A stretch of 64,000 bases of DNA from Ariolimax columbianus (taxonomy: Eukaryota; Mollusca; Gastropoda; Stylommatophora; Arionidae), in assembly GCA_036924085.1 (NCBI GenBank), contig JAVGWX010000007.1, positions 35,860,953 through 35,924,952 on the forward strand, given 5' to 3'. Below are positions 55,380 through 64,000 of the stretch, one piece after another. The notes beneath the pieces are model-generated. The model saw nothing but the letters and a program-made list of their open reading frames with translations, did no database searches and was not told the DNA's origin. The translations under genes and the position numbers were made by a program. The stretch's first letter is position 1. Every line of letters begins with the position of its first letter.

Positions 55380-55952
55380 TCAACTCCTTGTAGAACATAG
55401 ATCATCAACAAATACTCGCCAAGTATTCCTGTCATGAGCCATATTTTTCCAACTCTGCCCACAGGTTTTTTTATATTTGTCTCAAATTCCCTTCAACCAT
55501 GACTTTTTAGGTCTGCCCCAACTTTTCTTGCGCTGAGGATTCCAGAACAATGACTATCTTGTAATGGAATCTACTGTTTTTATTAATGTTTCTTATATAT
55601 TGCCAATGCCTTCTCTTTATGTGAAGTCCCACTGGAATCTGTCCAGTTCTTTCAACAGTTCTATATTAGTGACTTTATCATACTATTTGATTCCCTCTAT
55701 TTGCTGCAAGCATCTATTGATGACAGCTTGAAACTTTTTAGCTGTACTTTTCATTGTTCCTCACATCACAAAGCTAAACAATAGGGCGGACTTTAGATTG
55801 AAGATTTGTATTTTTGTGGTGAACTTAATTTCTGTTGATTTCCACAGATTCCCTAAAACAATGAAAGCCCATCTCACCTTATATATTCTTAATTTGATAT
55901 CTCTATCTGTACCCCCACTCTTGTCTATATTGCTGCCAAGATACAAGGGCAA
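55380..55952 (-). mobile_element. RTE-like LINE pseudogene in NUDT22 3' flank
   Basis: The minus strand reads YLGSNIDKSGGTDRDIKLRI, YKVRWAFIVLGNLWKST and TKIQIFNLKSALLFSF at 55761-55952, then frame-broken WYDKISNEELWERTGQ-like text near 55650-55690. This YLGS.VD..GGT..DI..RI family is the source type of the 64-bp array at 14885-15715. It lies inside intron 2 of NUDT22 and just beyond exon 3 on the 5' side, in the same orientation as the gene. Confidence 0.75.
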
Positions 55953-55990
55953 GTCAGTAAATAGGTCACAAATGGATATTTAAACAATGC
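55940..55990. mobile_element. Lone mariner-type terminal sequence
   Basis: TACAAGGGCAAGTCAGTAAA and GGTCACAAATGGATATTTAA match the terminal text at 28451-28500. No transposase is next to it. Confidence 0.5.
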
Positions 55991-55994
55991 ACCC

Positions 55995-56275
55995 ATAAAG
56001 TTCCATCTAAGGAGGTTAAAACTATCATTCGCAGTCAGTATAAAATAAAATGGGATAAAGAAATGGGAGAGTGTAACAGTCCAGACCCATTCCACCAGCT
56101 ACAAAGACACCAGCAAACTGTAATCTTCCGCCTGGGAATGGGCCACAGCAGACTACTGGGTCATCTATATCGGATTAAAATATCCCAACAAATAAATTTC
56201 CGTGTGGGACATGAGTCCAGACCCCTGAAGACGTACTTCAAGAATGCCTGGCCCACGAAGAACTAAGATGCTAGA
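55995..56275 (+). pseudogene. LINE post-RNase H fragment
   Basis: Plus-strand text KIKWDKEMGECNSPDPFHQL and QRHQQTVIFRLGMGHSRLLG resembles the AYHQL.R..QV..FRLRTGH.RL segment of the I/Nimb/jockey-like LINEs. The finger that should follow is degraded. Confidence 0.6.
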
Positions 56276-56279
56276 TTTG

Positions 56280-56590
56280 GCTAGATGGAGAAGAAAAAAG
56301 TAAAGTAAAGTGGAAATTCAGCAGATTTAACTGCTGGCTGGAAATGGAGTTTTTGAAGACTCTATTGTACTAAGCTGGAGACTGAGAAAGGTGGGGTGGC
56401 CAGTGCCCTTCCTTGCTGTTTTTACTTTCCCTAACTGTTTTTACTTTCCCTAACTCATGTGTCAGGTACCAATTTACAGCTGGGTTGACTGGAGAAGTGG
56501 TCCCAGATTAAAATCACGACCTAGATTTTTTCTAGTCTCTGGATGCAATTTGAACTGAGGCACACTGTTCTATCTATCTCCAGTCCACTT
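56280..56590 (-). mobile_element. Degenerate SINE of family C
   Basis: AGTAAAGTAAAGTGGAAATT at the left is the reversed tail. The block GGTACCAATTTACAGCTGGG and a weak reversed tRNA head follow. Confidence 0.5.
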
Positions 56591-56719
56591 ATGTCATTAG
56601 ACGTCGTAGGGAGGTGTGACCTCCTTTGTTCAATATTTTTTGGCACATGAATATCCACTGGTGACTTGGCAGGTCAATCTGTTAGCCCCTGGAATATACG
56701 ATTGCCTATTTTTGGAACT

Positions 56720-57115
56720 GGTGGTGGTGAAAGCGTAAATTAGAGCAAGGTAGACCTGCAGCCTGTCAGGCGCCAATTATGCCGCTCCGCTAACCACATA
56801 ACCAAGACCTGATGTTATAGCCACACAGTCTCCTCTCTGTGGGGCAAGAATCCCTAGAATAACTTGAGTAGATTTTTAACTTTGAATTTTGTCCGAGCAG
56901 CGGCCGTTAGGCCTACTCTTTTCGATTTCCAACTGCTAAGGTATTTTTAACGTGCGTGCACTGCCCACGGGTGTCTGATCTCACTACTCAGAGATCAGGG
57001 GAAATATTTACCAGATGATCCACGCGAAAAAATTCCCAGTCTCCAACGGAAGTTGAACCCACGACTTCCAGCACCCGAGGCGAACACCTTACCTCAAGAC
57101 CACTGGGACACACTG
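56720..57115 (-). mobile_element. SINE of family E, body and head
   Basis: CCTGCAGCCTGTCAGGCGCC, GCGGCCGTTAGGCCTACTC, TTTTTAACGTGCGTGC and CACCCGAGGCGAACACCTTA match 11560-11885 in order. The LINE-like tail seen at 11425-11510 is missing. Confidence 0.65.
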
Positions 57116-57119
57116 TTAC

Positions 57120-57575
57120 CACAGAAAATAGCGAATTGCTCACTATGAACTGAGCTAACGCGCCCAATATGTAGCAGAACTGAGGCAAAAACTATGGGGT
57201 CACCACTCAGACCTGGAAAGGACTGTGAACTTCATCCTGGCGATAGGACTGAAAATTTAATATGATCACTTTCAACCTCTTCATTATTTGCAAATAACTC
57301 CTGCCTAGGGAGAGATCTGTAAGTGTAGCCAAGGACTATTTGCATGCCTTAACTTTGGAGACATTTCAATAGTTCCTTCTATGACTTGGACATCGTATGT
57401 TCTATCCATAACAAGCCCAACTAATGGAATTCTTGATGCTTAGATAAGCAGCTTTACTTTTAAATCTCAACAAATAAAGACATTTATCAAATAATGTAAA
57501 TTAGTATTTATTGTCCACCAAAAGAAGTTTATGTCAGGCATTCTTAATTTTTGGAACAAAAAACAGTCGTCATGT
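57120..57575. other. Intron 2 of NUDT22, unassigned part
   Basis: No recognised repeat or reading frame. Confidence 0.45.
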
Positions 57576-57584
57576 TTTGTTCTT

Positions 57585-57622
57585 TCTTCATTCTCAATCT
57601 CCTGCTACCAAGCCCTGAAAAG
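57585..57622 (-). mobile_element. 38-bp 3' end of family S
   Basis: TTCTTCATTCTCAATCTCCT and GCTACCAAGCCCTGAA match only the last 38 bp of family S (reversed). It joins directly to the LINE that starts near 57623. Confidence 0.6.
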
Positions 57623-59378
57623 AAGCATACAGTAGCGGTTTGGGTGGATCTAGATAAGGCATTTGACAAGGTGTGGAAAGTGGGACTTAAAGTCAAGCTA
57701 CAAAGAAGTGAAGTATCTGGAAACATGTACAAATGGATCAGCCACTACCTCGAAAACAAAACAGCCAGAGTTCAAGTACAAGGGCAGATGAGCAAAAAGG
57801 TAACACTGGAGCAAGGAGTACCCCAAGAGGGAGTACTGTCACACACACTTTTTCTGGTGTATATAAACATCATAGAGAATATACCAAGAAGAGTCCCCAG
57901 CTCCATGTTTGCAGACGATCTGGCTATGTGGACCTCTGAAAAAAATATCACCGTAGCAAACAATGGGATGCAGCGGGCCCTAAAATCGTTGGAGGAGTGG
58001 GCGAAATCATGGCTGGTCAAAATAAATGAAGAAAAAAAATGACATGTACGATATTCTCGCTTTCAAATAAACCACAGAACACCAAAATAAGTCTTAACGG
58101 CAAATATCTGCGGCCAAACGACAACCAAAACTACTTGGGCATCACATTTGATCGGCGCATGACATGGAAAAGTCAGATCGAGAGAAACTGAATGAGAGCC
58201 AGACAAAGAATGGCAACCATGAGGAAACTTGCTGGCACAAGCTGGGGAGCAGACAAAAGACTACTAAAGAAACTACACTGGAAGAGTGAGACCAGTTCTC
58301 GAGTATGGCATTGCGGCATGGGCAACAGCAGCAAAGGCGAACTTTGATAAAATTAGCAAACTTCAAAACCAAGCCATGAGAGTTATAACAGGAGGCATGA
58401 AGTCAACGCCAATTGTAGAACTTGAAAAGATTACAAATCTGCAATCCATGACCAACAGAAGAGACTGCAGAGCCCAGCAGCAAGCAGGAAAACTAAGAAG
58501 ACTGACAGACCATCCAATGCATCAGAGACTAAATAGATTTGGAAAAGGAAAACTAAAGCGGAGAAACTTTGCAGATATAGCCAAAAAAGCAAAGATGAGC
58601 GAAGATGGAGGGGGAGGAGTATTCCTGAGCCTAACAAATGGTAGAAAAATAACACTGTCAGTGGCAACTGGAAAAATCTCAAGCAATTTCAAAGCGGAGG
58701 CAGAGGCACTGAAGGCTGCAGTAAAAGCAATGCTGATAGGCGAAAGCAATGAAAGCCAGATAGTCCTGTTTACAGATGCCCTGGCCGTGGTTACAGCACT
58801 AAAAAGTCAGAAAAATACTGGACAATGATTTAAGAGCAGTACTTTGTCAACTATGCCAGCAGTCCGCACCAAAAATAGTAGTCGAACAGTGGGTTTCATC
58901 CCACTGTAACATCCAAGGCAACGAGGAGGCAGACAGACTGGCAAAAGAAGGTGCAAGACTACAACAACCAGATTCTAGTGTGACCTACGAAGAGTTCAAA
59001 AGGTTTATTAGGGCCAGATACATGGCCAAATGGGAAACAGAACATACTGGCTACACAAAAAATGATGCCTACTACCAGCTGAACAGAAGAGAGCAGGTCA
59101 TGGTCTTCAGACTCAGCACAGGCCACAACAGACTGAGGTACCATCTATTCAATAAACTGAAAATAGGTGGCACTGACGAATGTACATGTGGTACAGGAAA
59201 AATGACCACTGAACATCTGCTGCAAAATTGCACGACATACGAGGACCAGAGAAAGCACATGTGGCCATCACCAGTGGCAACACTAGACAAGCTCTATGGC
59301 AGTGTTGACAGCCTCAGGATGACAGCTGCTTTCTTCGAACAAATTCAAGTTGACGTCTGACAGCGTACGAAGAAGAAG
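57620..59378 (+). mobile_element. I/Nimb/jockey-like LINE, RT-RNase H-finger, in NUDT22 intron 2
   Basis: 5'-truncated. RT motif A is VDLDKAFDKVW, motif B region LEQGVPQEGVLSHTLFLVYI and motif C MFADDLAMW. A frameshift near 58042 is followed by YLGITFDRRMTWKSQIE and VITGGMKSTPIVELEKITN. RNase H has Asp in SEDGGGG, Glu in NFKAEAEAL and Asp in VLFTDALAV, with an end motif SHCNIQGNEEADRLAKEG. Then FRLSTGHNRLRYHLFNKL and the finger CTCGTGKMTTEHLLQNC follow. The 3' end is GACGTCTGACAGCGTACGAA plus GAAGAAGA. It is antisense to NUDT22. Few frame breaks, so it is among the youngest LINEs here. Confidence 0.9.
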
Positions 59379-59379
59379 A

Positions 59380-59560
59380 TATGCATGTCACTCACTACTG
59401 CGGGGATTACGTCGATCCCTCAGCTCATTAGCCATGAAAACAGGTAGGGCTACAGGAAGCCGGGATGAGGGTCTTGGCCAGTATGTTTTGTCTGACCCTG
59501 ACTAACATGTTTTGATCAGTATATTTTGCCTGACCGGACGTTAGTCTTCCTCCTCTCAAT
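59380..59560 (+). mobile_element. Family A copy truncated by the LINE end
   Basis: Starts within the family at TGCATGTCACTCACTACTGC and goes on to GACCGGACGTTAGTCTTCCT. The left half is missing exactly where the LINE tail ends. Confidence 0.65.
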
Positions 59561-59665
59561 GAAATTGAGCATGAAATATAATAAGTAGAATAGTCTACAA
59601 CACTGACCCAGAAATCCTATATGAAATTATGGTTGACCAAAATATTATGTAAAATAAAAGGCCAC

Positions 59666-59871
59666 CTGATGTCAAAAGCTACACTTGGTCTACCAGCACT
59701 TGTGGTATTACGATGTGTTCCCATGTACAGTGGTGCTCCTAGATGCTCTAGTGGTATATTCACTTCATCTATCACTTCCTGAACAATGGAATCAAAGATC
59801 TCCTCAATGACTGCACTTTTGTTCATTGACGACACATCAATATCTTTCAGGGATTTATCACCAACAATTTT
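59666..59871 (-). CDS. NUDT22: NUDT22, coding exon 2 (Nudix helix region)
   Basis: It starts after the acceptor CTCCATTCCAG in phase 0, giving KIVGDKSLKDIDVSS, then AVIEEIFDSIVQEVIDEVNI. This corresponds to the vertebrate ELFSSVLQEICDEVN helix, the family's divergent Nudix box. GAPLYMGTHRNTTSAGRPSV matches the LLGIARNETSAGRAS segment. It ends FDI plus two bases of a split codon before the donor GTGGCC. The exon is 206 bases, leaving two bases for exon 3. The intron to exon 3 is 4.4 kb and carries an antisense LINE. Confidence 0.94.
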
Positions 59872-59879
59872 CTGGAATG

Positions 59880-60572
59880 GAGAGATGATTTTATGCTAAA
59901 CAGTTGCAGAAAATCATATTTTTTTTAAACTGATGTATTGAACAACTTTATTTCCATTTCCAGGGCAGACGAGGGGTTTTAAAGGCTGAGACTAAAGGCC
60001 ACTTCGTCACTGCTGTCGTCCCATCGTGTGCTGGCTTTGTTTGTACATTTCTCTTCCAACAGAAAAACAACATATGCTTTACCTGGGATTTGATCCGCTG
60101 CTATGCTTGTCAGCAGGCAGGCATTGAAACCATGTGTTCCTCAAAAAAAAATTAATATTAATTTAATCAAAATTTGTGTGTGTATTTTATTTGTTTGGAA
60201 GATTTTCTTTAAAAATTATTTGTGTATGTCAAAACAGAAACCTACTAAGCACTATACTACTTCAAAGTAATCCCCAGCAACATGAATGATAAATAATATA
60301 ATAATAATATCACTGAGACCCAAATTGACGGAGTATACCTGCTGCGCCCCACACAACACACACACTGCATTTTGATTTCTGCATTCTTCCCATGAACTGA
60401 TGGAGATATTAATTGTTTGTTTTGTGACCAAATTTCTGATTTTCTGTTGACCCTCAACCACTAGTTTAGACTTTCTGACTGTGAGACAGTAGATACTGAA
60501 TGAAGCTTGACTCTTTTTTGTTTTTGCCAACCACTATTCATGCTCGGCAAGTCACTAATTATATAACAAGGT

Positions 60573-60604
<32 letters not shown>

Positions 60605-60680
60605 ACATCATTTCCAAGTGCTGGGTTGAATTTCTTCACTCTAACGTTCAGAGCACTCACAGAAATCATGCCATGTCAAC
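59880..60680. other. NUDT22 intron 1, unassigned part
   Basis: A weak reversed tRNA-like stretch (GGGATTTGATCCGCTGC near 60085) suggests an old SINE. Otherwise only chance frames. Confidence 0.4.
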
Positions 60681-60688
60681 ACCAGGTG

Positions 60689-60963
60689 GCGGGAGCCGCA
60701 TAGCGCAGTGGTTAGCGCGCTGGCTTCGCATCTGAGTGGTCCTGGGTTAATTCCCAAGTTGAGGCGGAAATGGTTTTTCAGACCGCAATGGCTCCCAGGT
60801 CGACCCAGCCTTAAATGGACACCGGTTCAGTCCAGGAAGTAAAGACAGCCGGCGTGATTCTGACCACATCCTCCACTAAGTGCTGTTGGTTACAAAATAA
60901 TATGGGCCTAACGCCATATTTTCTATGCGCTGCATGGTGTGATGAAATCTTTACTTTACTTTT
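60689..60963 (+). mobile_element. SINE of family C, full length 275 bp, with 8-bp target duplication
   Basis: ACCAGGTG flanks it at 60681-60688 and 60964-60971. The tRNA-derived head has a clear A box (TAGCGCAGTGGTTAGCGCGC) and B box (GTCCTGGGTTAATTCCC). The body holds CTCCCAGGTCGACCCAGCC and GTGATTCTGACCACATCC, and the 3' tail is TTTACTTTACTTTT. It sits in intron 1 of NUDT22, antisense to the gene. Reverse copies are at 31962-32232 and elsewhere. Confidence 0.92.
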
Positions 60964-61184
60964 ACCAGGTGACAGCCATCGCAATTCTTTGTTTTAATGT
61001 GACAGCTGGATTTCCCTGGTCTGTACAAGTTTTGAGTTTGCTGTTGAATGCCAGTCAACACAAACAACACCAGGGACGGTGTCGTCTCATAGCTGGGGCA
61101 ATTCGGCTGGCCTGCCAACTAGCAGCAGCAGCCTTGCCCATCCTAGTCTCATTTTGAACCCTAGCCCTCAGTCAAAATTTAATC

Positions 61185-61345
61185 ATCTTCTTCGTTCATT
61201 CTCAATCTCCTGCTACCAAGCCCTGAACACGGCTTTGCAAGTAGCAGGATATAGTCCGGAGAACGGAATGTGTTGTTTCTCTAGTTTACAGGCTGACTGT
61301 GATATTTGGACCTTTCGGTCCGATACATTGGTCTTTGGCAGCAAA
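61185..61345 (-). mobile_element. Partial copy of family S
   Basis: CTTCTTCGTTCATTCTCAAT, CTGCTACCAAGCCCTGAAC and GGACCTTTCGGTCCGATACA, in reverse orientation as at 39567-39905. Confidence 0.7.
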
Positions 61346-61689
61346 ATTTAATCTCTTTAAATTTCTCTTCATCTTCTGAGAGCCATGAAACTATCCTCAG
61401 AAACATCTTGCTATGTACCCTAGAATTTAGGTGAAATAAAGGCTGACCTAAAACAATGTGAAAGCTGTCAACTGTAGAAGCTGAGGTGCAAATTTTGAAC
61501 CAAAGCTGGAACACTGTAAGAAGGATGGATGCAGGCTGAGCGAAGTGTAGAGAGTTTGCTGCTGCCTTAAAAGACATCACTCGGTGCAATGGTCAATGAA
61601 TACTTCATCAGTTATCAGACACGGATCTCTTAGATTCCTATAGAACATGTAATTTCTGGAGAGAATGATGGGGTCTTGTTCCATAAAGC

Positions 61690-62035
61690 AGAACATCATC
61701 ATGTAGCATATCCTTTGCAGAATGTCGCTCCCATCAAAGCCCGTCTGACAGAAATTTAATCTCTTACCAAATCTCCAGCCTGTTCCAGAGTCATGTCCAA
61801 GTATTCCTTGACATCTTGGTGCCATCAACTTCTTGATCTAACTCTGCCTCTCTTGCCTGGCACCATACCTTCCATTACCGTTCTCTCAAGACTGTCGTGT
61901 CTTTTCATGAGGCCAAAGTATTTCAATTTTCTGTTCATGATGTATTTTATGAACCAGTTCTCCTCCATGTCCAACTATTGTCGAATGTCTGCACCTGGTA
62001 TTCTTTTTTTTTTTTTGGTCATGGTATTCTGGGGA
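61690..62035 (-). mobile_element. RTE-like LINE 3' end (alpha subfamily)
   Basis: Minus-strand text KYFGLMKRHDSLERTVMEGM, VPGKRGR and WHQDVKEYLDMTLEQAGD, with a tail CATATGCTACATGATGATG-like end near 61700, matches the better copy at 50050-50472. Confidence 0.72.
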
Positions 62036-62297
62036 TGACCTGACCTGATTCTAAGGCCCGTTCCAAAATTAATTCTCATAAGCCACTTTGTTATATTCGT
62101 CATTTTAGTTTGAATTTGTTGGGGAGGACTGAATGTCACTTAGTGATTATCTGCATAAAAAAAAGTTCTTGATGTAGACAAAAATAAATTAGACAAAGAA
62201 GTAGACAAGCATGGGGGTTTGGAGAGATCTGATTAATACCTTTACTTTTGTTGGAACGAACGTTGAAAACTAATTAATTTAAGAGTGTTCAGTATAC

Positions 62298-62894
62298 CTT
62301 TGGTTCTGCATGTCCACCAGGAACATCCCACATTTCTGGTGCCTCGGCACAATGTTCACTTCGCCACAACAGAATAATACAATTATCTTTTGTTACAATA
62401 CTAGCTCCTACACCAAGTGCATCAGACAAAAAAGCCTGCGAATTGTTATGTAATTCAATGCCCTTTTCTTGCAATGTCTTTACGTTTGGTGCCCAGTTTG
62501 TCCCTAAGTATTCCTTGTAATCTGTAACGCCAAGAAACATAGCAACCTGCTTTCCACCGTCATCTGAACTATGCACGTTGTGAATTCTGAATTTTGTTCC
62601 ATTGAACAACCTTGGATTTCTGCATTGACGTTCCTTCCAAACTATGTCAATTATATCGTTGGGATACGTGTTTAAGTTTAAGTCTTTATAAATATTATCA
62701 TCATCCGGTTCCTCAGTTTCACATTTGATCGTCTGTGCCGTTGAGTTGTTTGTTCTTTTGTTTTCAGATATAGAGATGTGCTCAAAATTTGGTACTTTTC
62801 TATTGTATTCAGGAGATAAATGAACTGTTACCAAACTTGATGGCTTTAGCTCACCAGCTTGTACGACGTGCATTATTTCAATATCTGTATCCAT
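62298..62894 (-). CDS. NUDT22: NUDT22, coding exon 1
   Basis: NUDT22 is a Nudix-fold hydrolase; the mammalian enzyme cleaves UDP-glucose and UDP-galactose to UMP and the sugar 1-phosphate. The ATG at 62892-62894 starts MDTDIEIMHVVQAGE, aligning with the vertebrate MDPEVTLLLQ start, so the upstream in-frame TTG is not used. Landmarks are HLSPEYNRK, IVWKERQCRNPRLFNGTKFR, FLGVTDYKEYLGTNW, AFLSDALGVGAS and APEMWDVPGGHAEPK, all in family order. Residues about 38-75 (NKRTNNSTAQ, EEPDDDNIYKD) form an acidic insert compared with the human protein. The exon ends in phase 0 at the donor GTATAC. The three exons give about 336 aa against 303 in human. Confidence 0.95.
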
Positions 62895-63108
62895 CCTACC
62901 AACGTAATCCAACTTCCACAAACTGTATACGGAAGTTAGACGTTACTATGAGTGGTCTCCCTTCGATTTGTATTGTGAAGCTCTCCTTTAGAGTGCGCTT
63001 CGTTTGGGTAACCATGGTGATGGTAACTAGAAAGTGCAGTGAACGCTGGATATGAAAGAACTTTGCCTACATCCACGCAAAACGTAACAAACTGTTTTAA
63101 AATCAATT
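62895..63108. promoter_or_regulatory. Bidirectional promoter between NUDT22 and RSPH9
   Basis: Only 214 bp separate the two divergent start codons. Visible motifs are an ETS-type CGGAAGT at 62930-62936 and GTAACCATGGTGATGGTAAC at 63008-63027. The latter has two half-sites resembling the RFX X-box of ciliary genes, with imperfect spacing. No TATA box is clear. Confidence 0.65.
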
Positions 63109-63335
63109 ATGGAATCTGGCGATCTTCATCTTAATATTGATTATGTAGGTAGTGGTGGAACTGTTCTAAGCCCTGAGAAGAAAGCAGCTCTTCAGACAGC
63201 GCTAGTTATTTTACAAAATGAGAACAGGTTTTACAAAATTTACTTCTGGGGGAAAATATTTGGCGTTAAAGACGATTATTTTGTAGCACAAGGCGTATAC
63301 AAAGATGAATTTGCTGGCAGAAAAACATTTTATAG
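63109..63335 (+). CDS. RSPH9: RSPH9, coding exon 1 (partial gene)
   Basis: RSPH9 is a radial spoke head protein needed for motile cilia and flagella. ATG at 63109 opens MESGDLHLNIDYVGSGGTVL, SPEKKAALQTALVILQNENR, FYKIYFWGKIFGVKDDYFVA and QGVYKDEFAGRKTFY. Vertebrate RSPH9 has the same layout: LSP.RR..L.T.L......R...V.FWG.I.G...DYYIAQG...D..A.RKT.YS. The donor AG|GTATGT after 63335 splits a Ser codon (phase 2), as expected for KTxYS. Later exons lie beyond 64000. Confidence 0.93.
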
Positions 63336-63409
63336 GTATGTATTATTAATAGTTTCTTCTTTTGTTTGGAGGGGGTGTGGGGGTGGGCTAGATAATCATA
63401 ATTATTAAA

Positions 63410-63635
63410 TGCATTATTTTAGTTTACAGTTTACCAATTGCTCGCATATGTATTTCAAAATTAATCTAAATATCTTTGGTCTTTCAGCGCCAAAGACGGC
63501 GCATAAGCTATTGATATGGTTAGTAAGAAGAGTGATACGTGTAATTCTCAATGGCTGAAGTACTAACACAAGGCTCAGGACTTATGGAGGATATTCCGAC
63601 TCCATTTTCCCAATAATCTATTGGCATAAATGTGT
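63410..63635. other. RSPH9 intron 1, unassigned part
   Basis: A tempting TTTCAG at 63481-63486 leads within six codons to a stop and has no RSPH9 similarity, so it is not exon 2. Confidence 0.5.
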
Positions 63636-63639
63636 CTAA

Positions 63640-63975
63640 ATAGAGTAAACAATTAACTTGGTAAAAATCTTGACAAGGTTTTGTGCTATTTGTGAAACTT
63701 CTTCATCCATCTTCAGACCAAAGTCCTGGTTTCTTACAAAGGACACCCTGTTTGTGAGGCTATTTAAAGCTTTTGTCTCATATCTGTCTTGCGAGGTCAG
63801 TATTGTTCTTTCTCTCTCTTCCTGCATAAGCATGCAACCGTGTGGGATGTGCTCCACGGCCATGGTATGCTCCCCACATGGACACCTGTCATCTGGTTAA
63901 TCCTCGTTTTGTTGTAAAGATGATCAGAGTTTGTTATGCCAAGCTCTCAGTCTGAAGATGATGACTTGTTCTTCT
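63640..63975 (-). mobile_element. LINE post-RNase H finger fragment in RSPH9 intron
   Basis: The minus strand gives REEQVIIFRLRAWHNKL, CPCGEHTMAVEHIPHGCMLM and QEERERTILTSQDRYETKAL. This is the FRLR.GHN.L and C.CGE.T..VEH....C finger of an I/Nimb/jockey-like LINE, related to 12735-12890. It extends toward or past the window edge. Confidence 0.75.
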
Positions 63976-64000
63976 CTAGTTAAATATTAAGACATTTGCA

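Noticed and set aside
60689..60760. Possible tRNA gene with good A and B boxes
   Set aside because: The head continues into a SINE body and tail and the whole 275 bp is flanked by an 8-bp target duplication.
63486..63510. RSPH9 exon 2 after TTTCAG
   Set aside because: The frame closes after a few codons and does not resemble the family.

Overview
This is an AT-rich window from an animal nuclear genome. It has spliced genes with long introns and GT-AG boundaries, very little coding sequence, and a dense layer of decayed transposons. The gene set (a KASH-domain nesprin, TBCC, NUDT22 and the ciliary protein RSPH9) is metazoan. The mix of RTE-type and RNase H-bearing (I/Nimb/jockey-like) LINEs, mariners and tRNA-derived SINEs fits a lophotrochozoan, most likely a mollusc. 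That placement is inference; no feature here proves it.

Host genes. (1) 16113-16359 (+) is the last exon of a nesprin and encodes the KASH domain; its upstream exons were not found. (2) 37200-38231 (-) is a complete single-exon gene for tubulin-binding cofactor C (TBCC, 343 aa). (3) 62894 down to 55041 (-) is NUDT22 in three coding exons (62298-62894, 59666-59871, 55041-55248) whose phases join exactly to give about 336 aa. Its introns of about 2.4 and 4.4 kb are full of transposons, including a 1.75-kb antisense LINE. (4) 63109-63335 (+) is exon 1 of RSPH9, which continues past the window. NUDT22 and RSPH9 are head to head across only 214 bp.

Mobile layer. RTE-like LINE ends occur at 1.0, 2.6, 11.2, 12.3-14.1, 15, 25.2, 31.5, 39, 50, 52.4, 55.4 and 61.7 kb. 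LINEs with RNase H and/or a Cys/His finger lie at 10.0, 30.1, 43.7-45.4, 51.1, 56.0, 57.6-59.4 and 63.6 kb. A CR1/L2-like LINE end is at 45.6 kb, and another finger-type LINE is at 12.9 and 47.1-48.6 kb. Mariners lie at 7.6-8.8, 28.5 and 40.8-42.1 kb; the last is a composite element. An LTR retrotransposon with a tRNA-His-like primer site is at 5.4-6.5 kb and in a rearranged cluster at 52.3-54.6 kb. SINE families and two unidentified short interspersed families (called A and S here) make up much of the rest.

Tandem arrays are another striking layer: 64-bp (about 14.9 kb), 42/126-bp (17.7 kb), 28-bp (20.7 kb), 57-bp (42.3 kb), 45-bp (43.4 kb) and 33-bp (49.1 kb) units. Several lie inside or directly beside LINE coding remnants.

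No bacterial-type operon, CRISPR array or toxin gene is present. The best leads are the TIR-bounded mariner carrying a LINE RNase H fragment, the retroelement-derived minisatellites, the SINE/LINE tail sharing with a filled and an empty site in the same window, and the bidirectional NUDT22/RSPH9 promoter.
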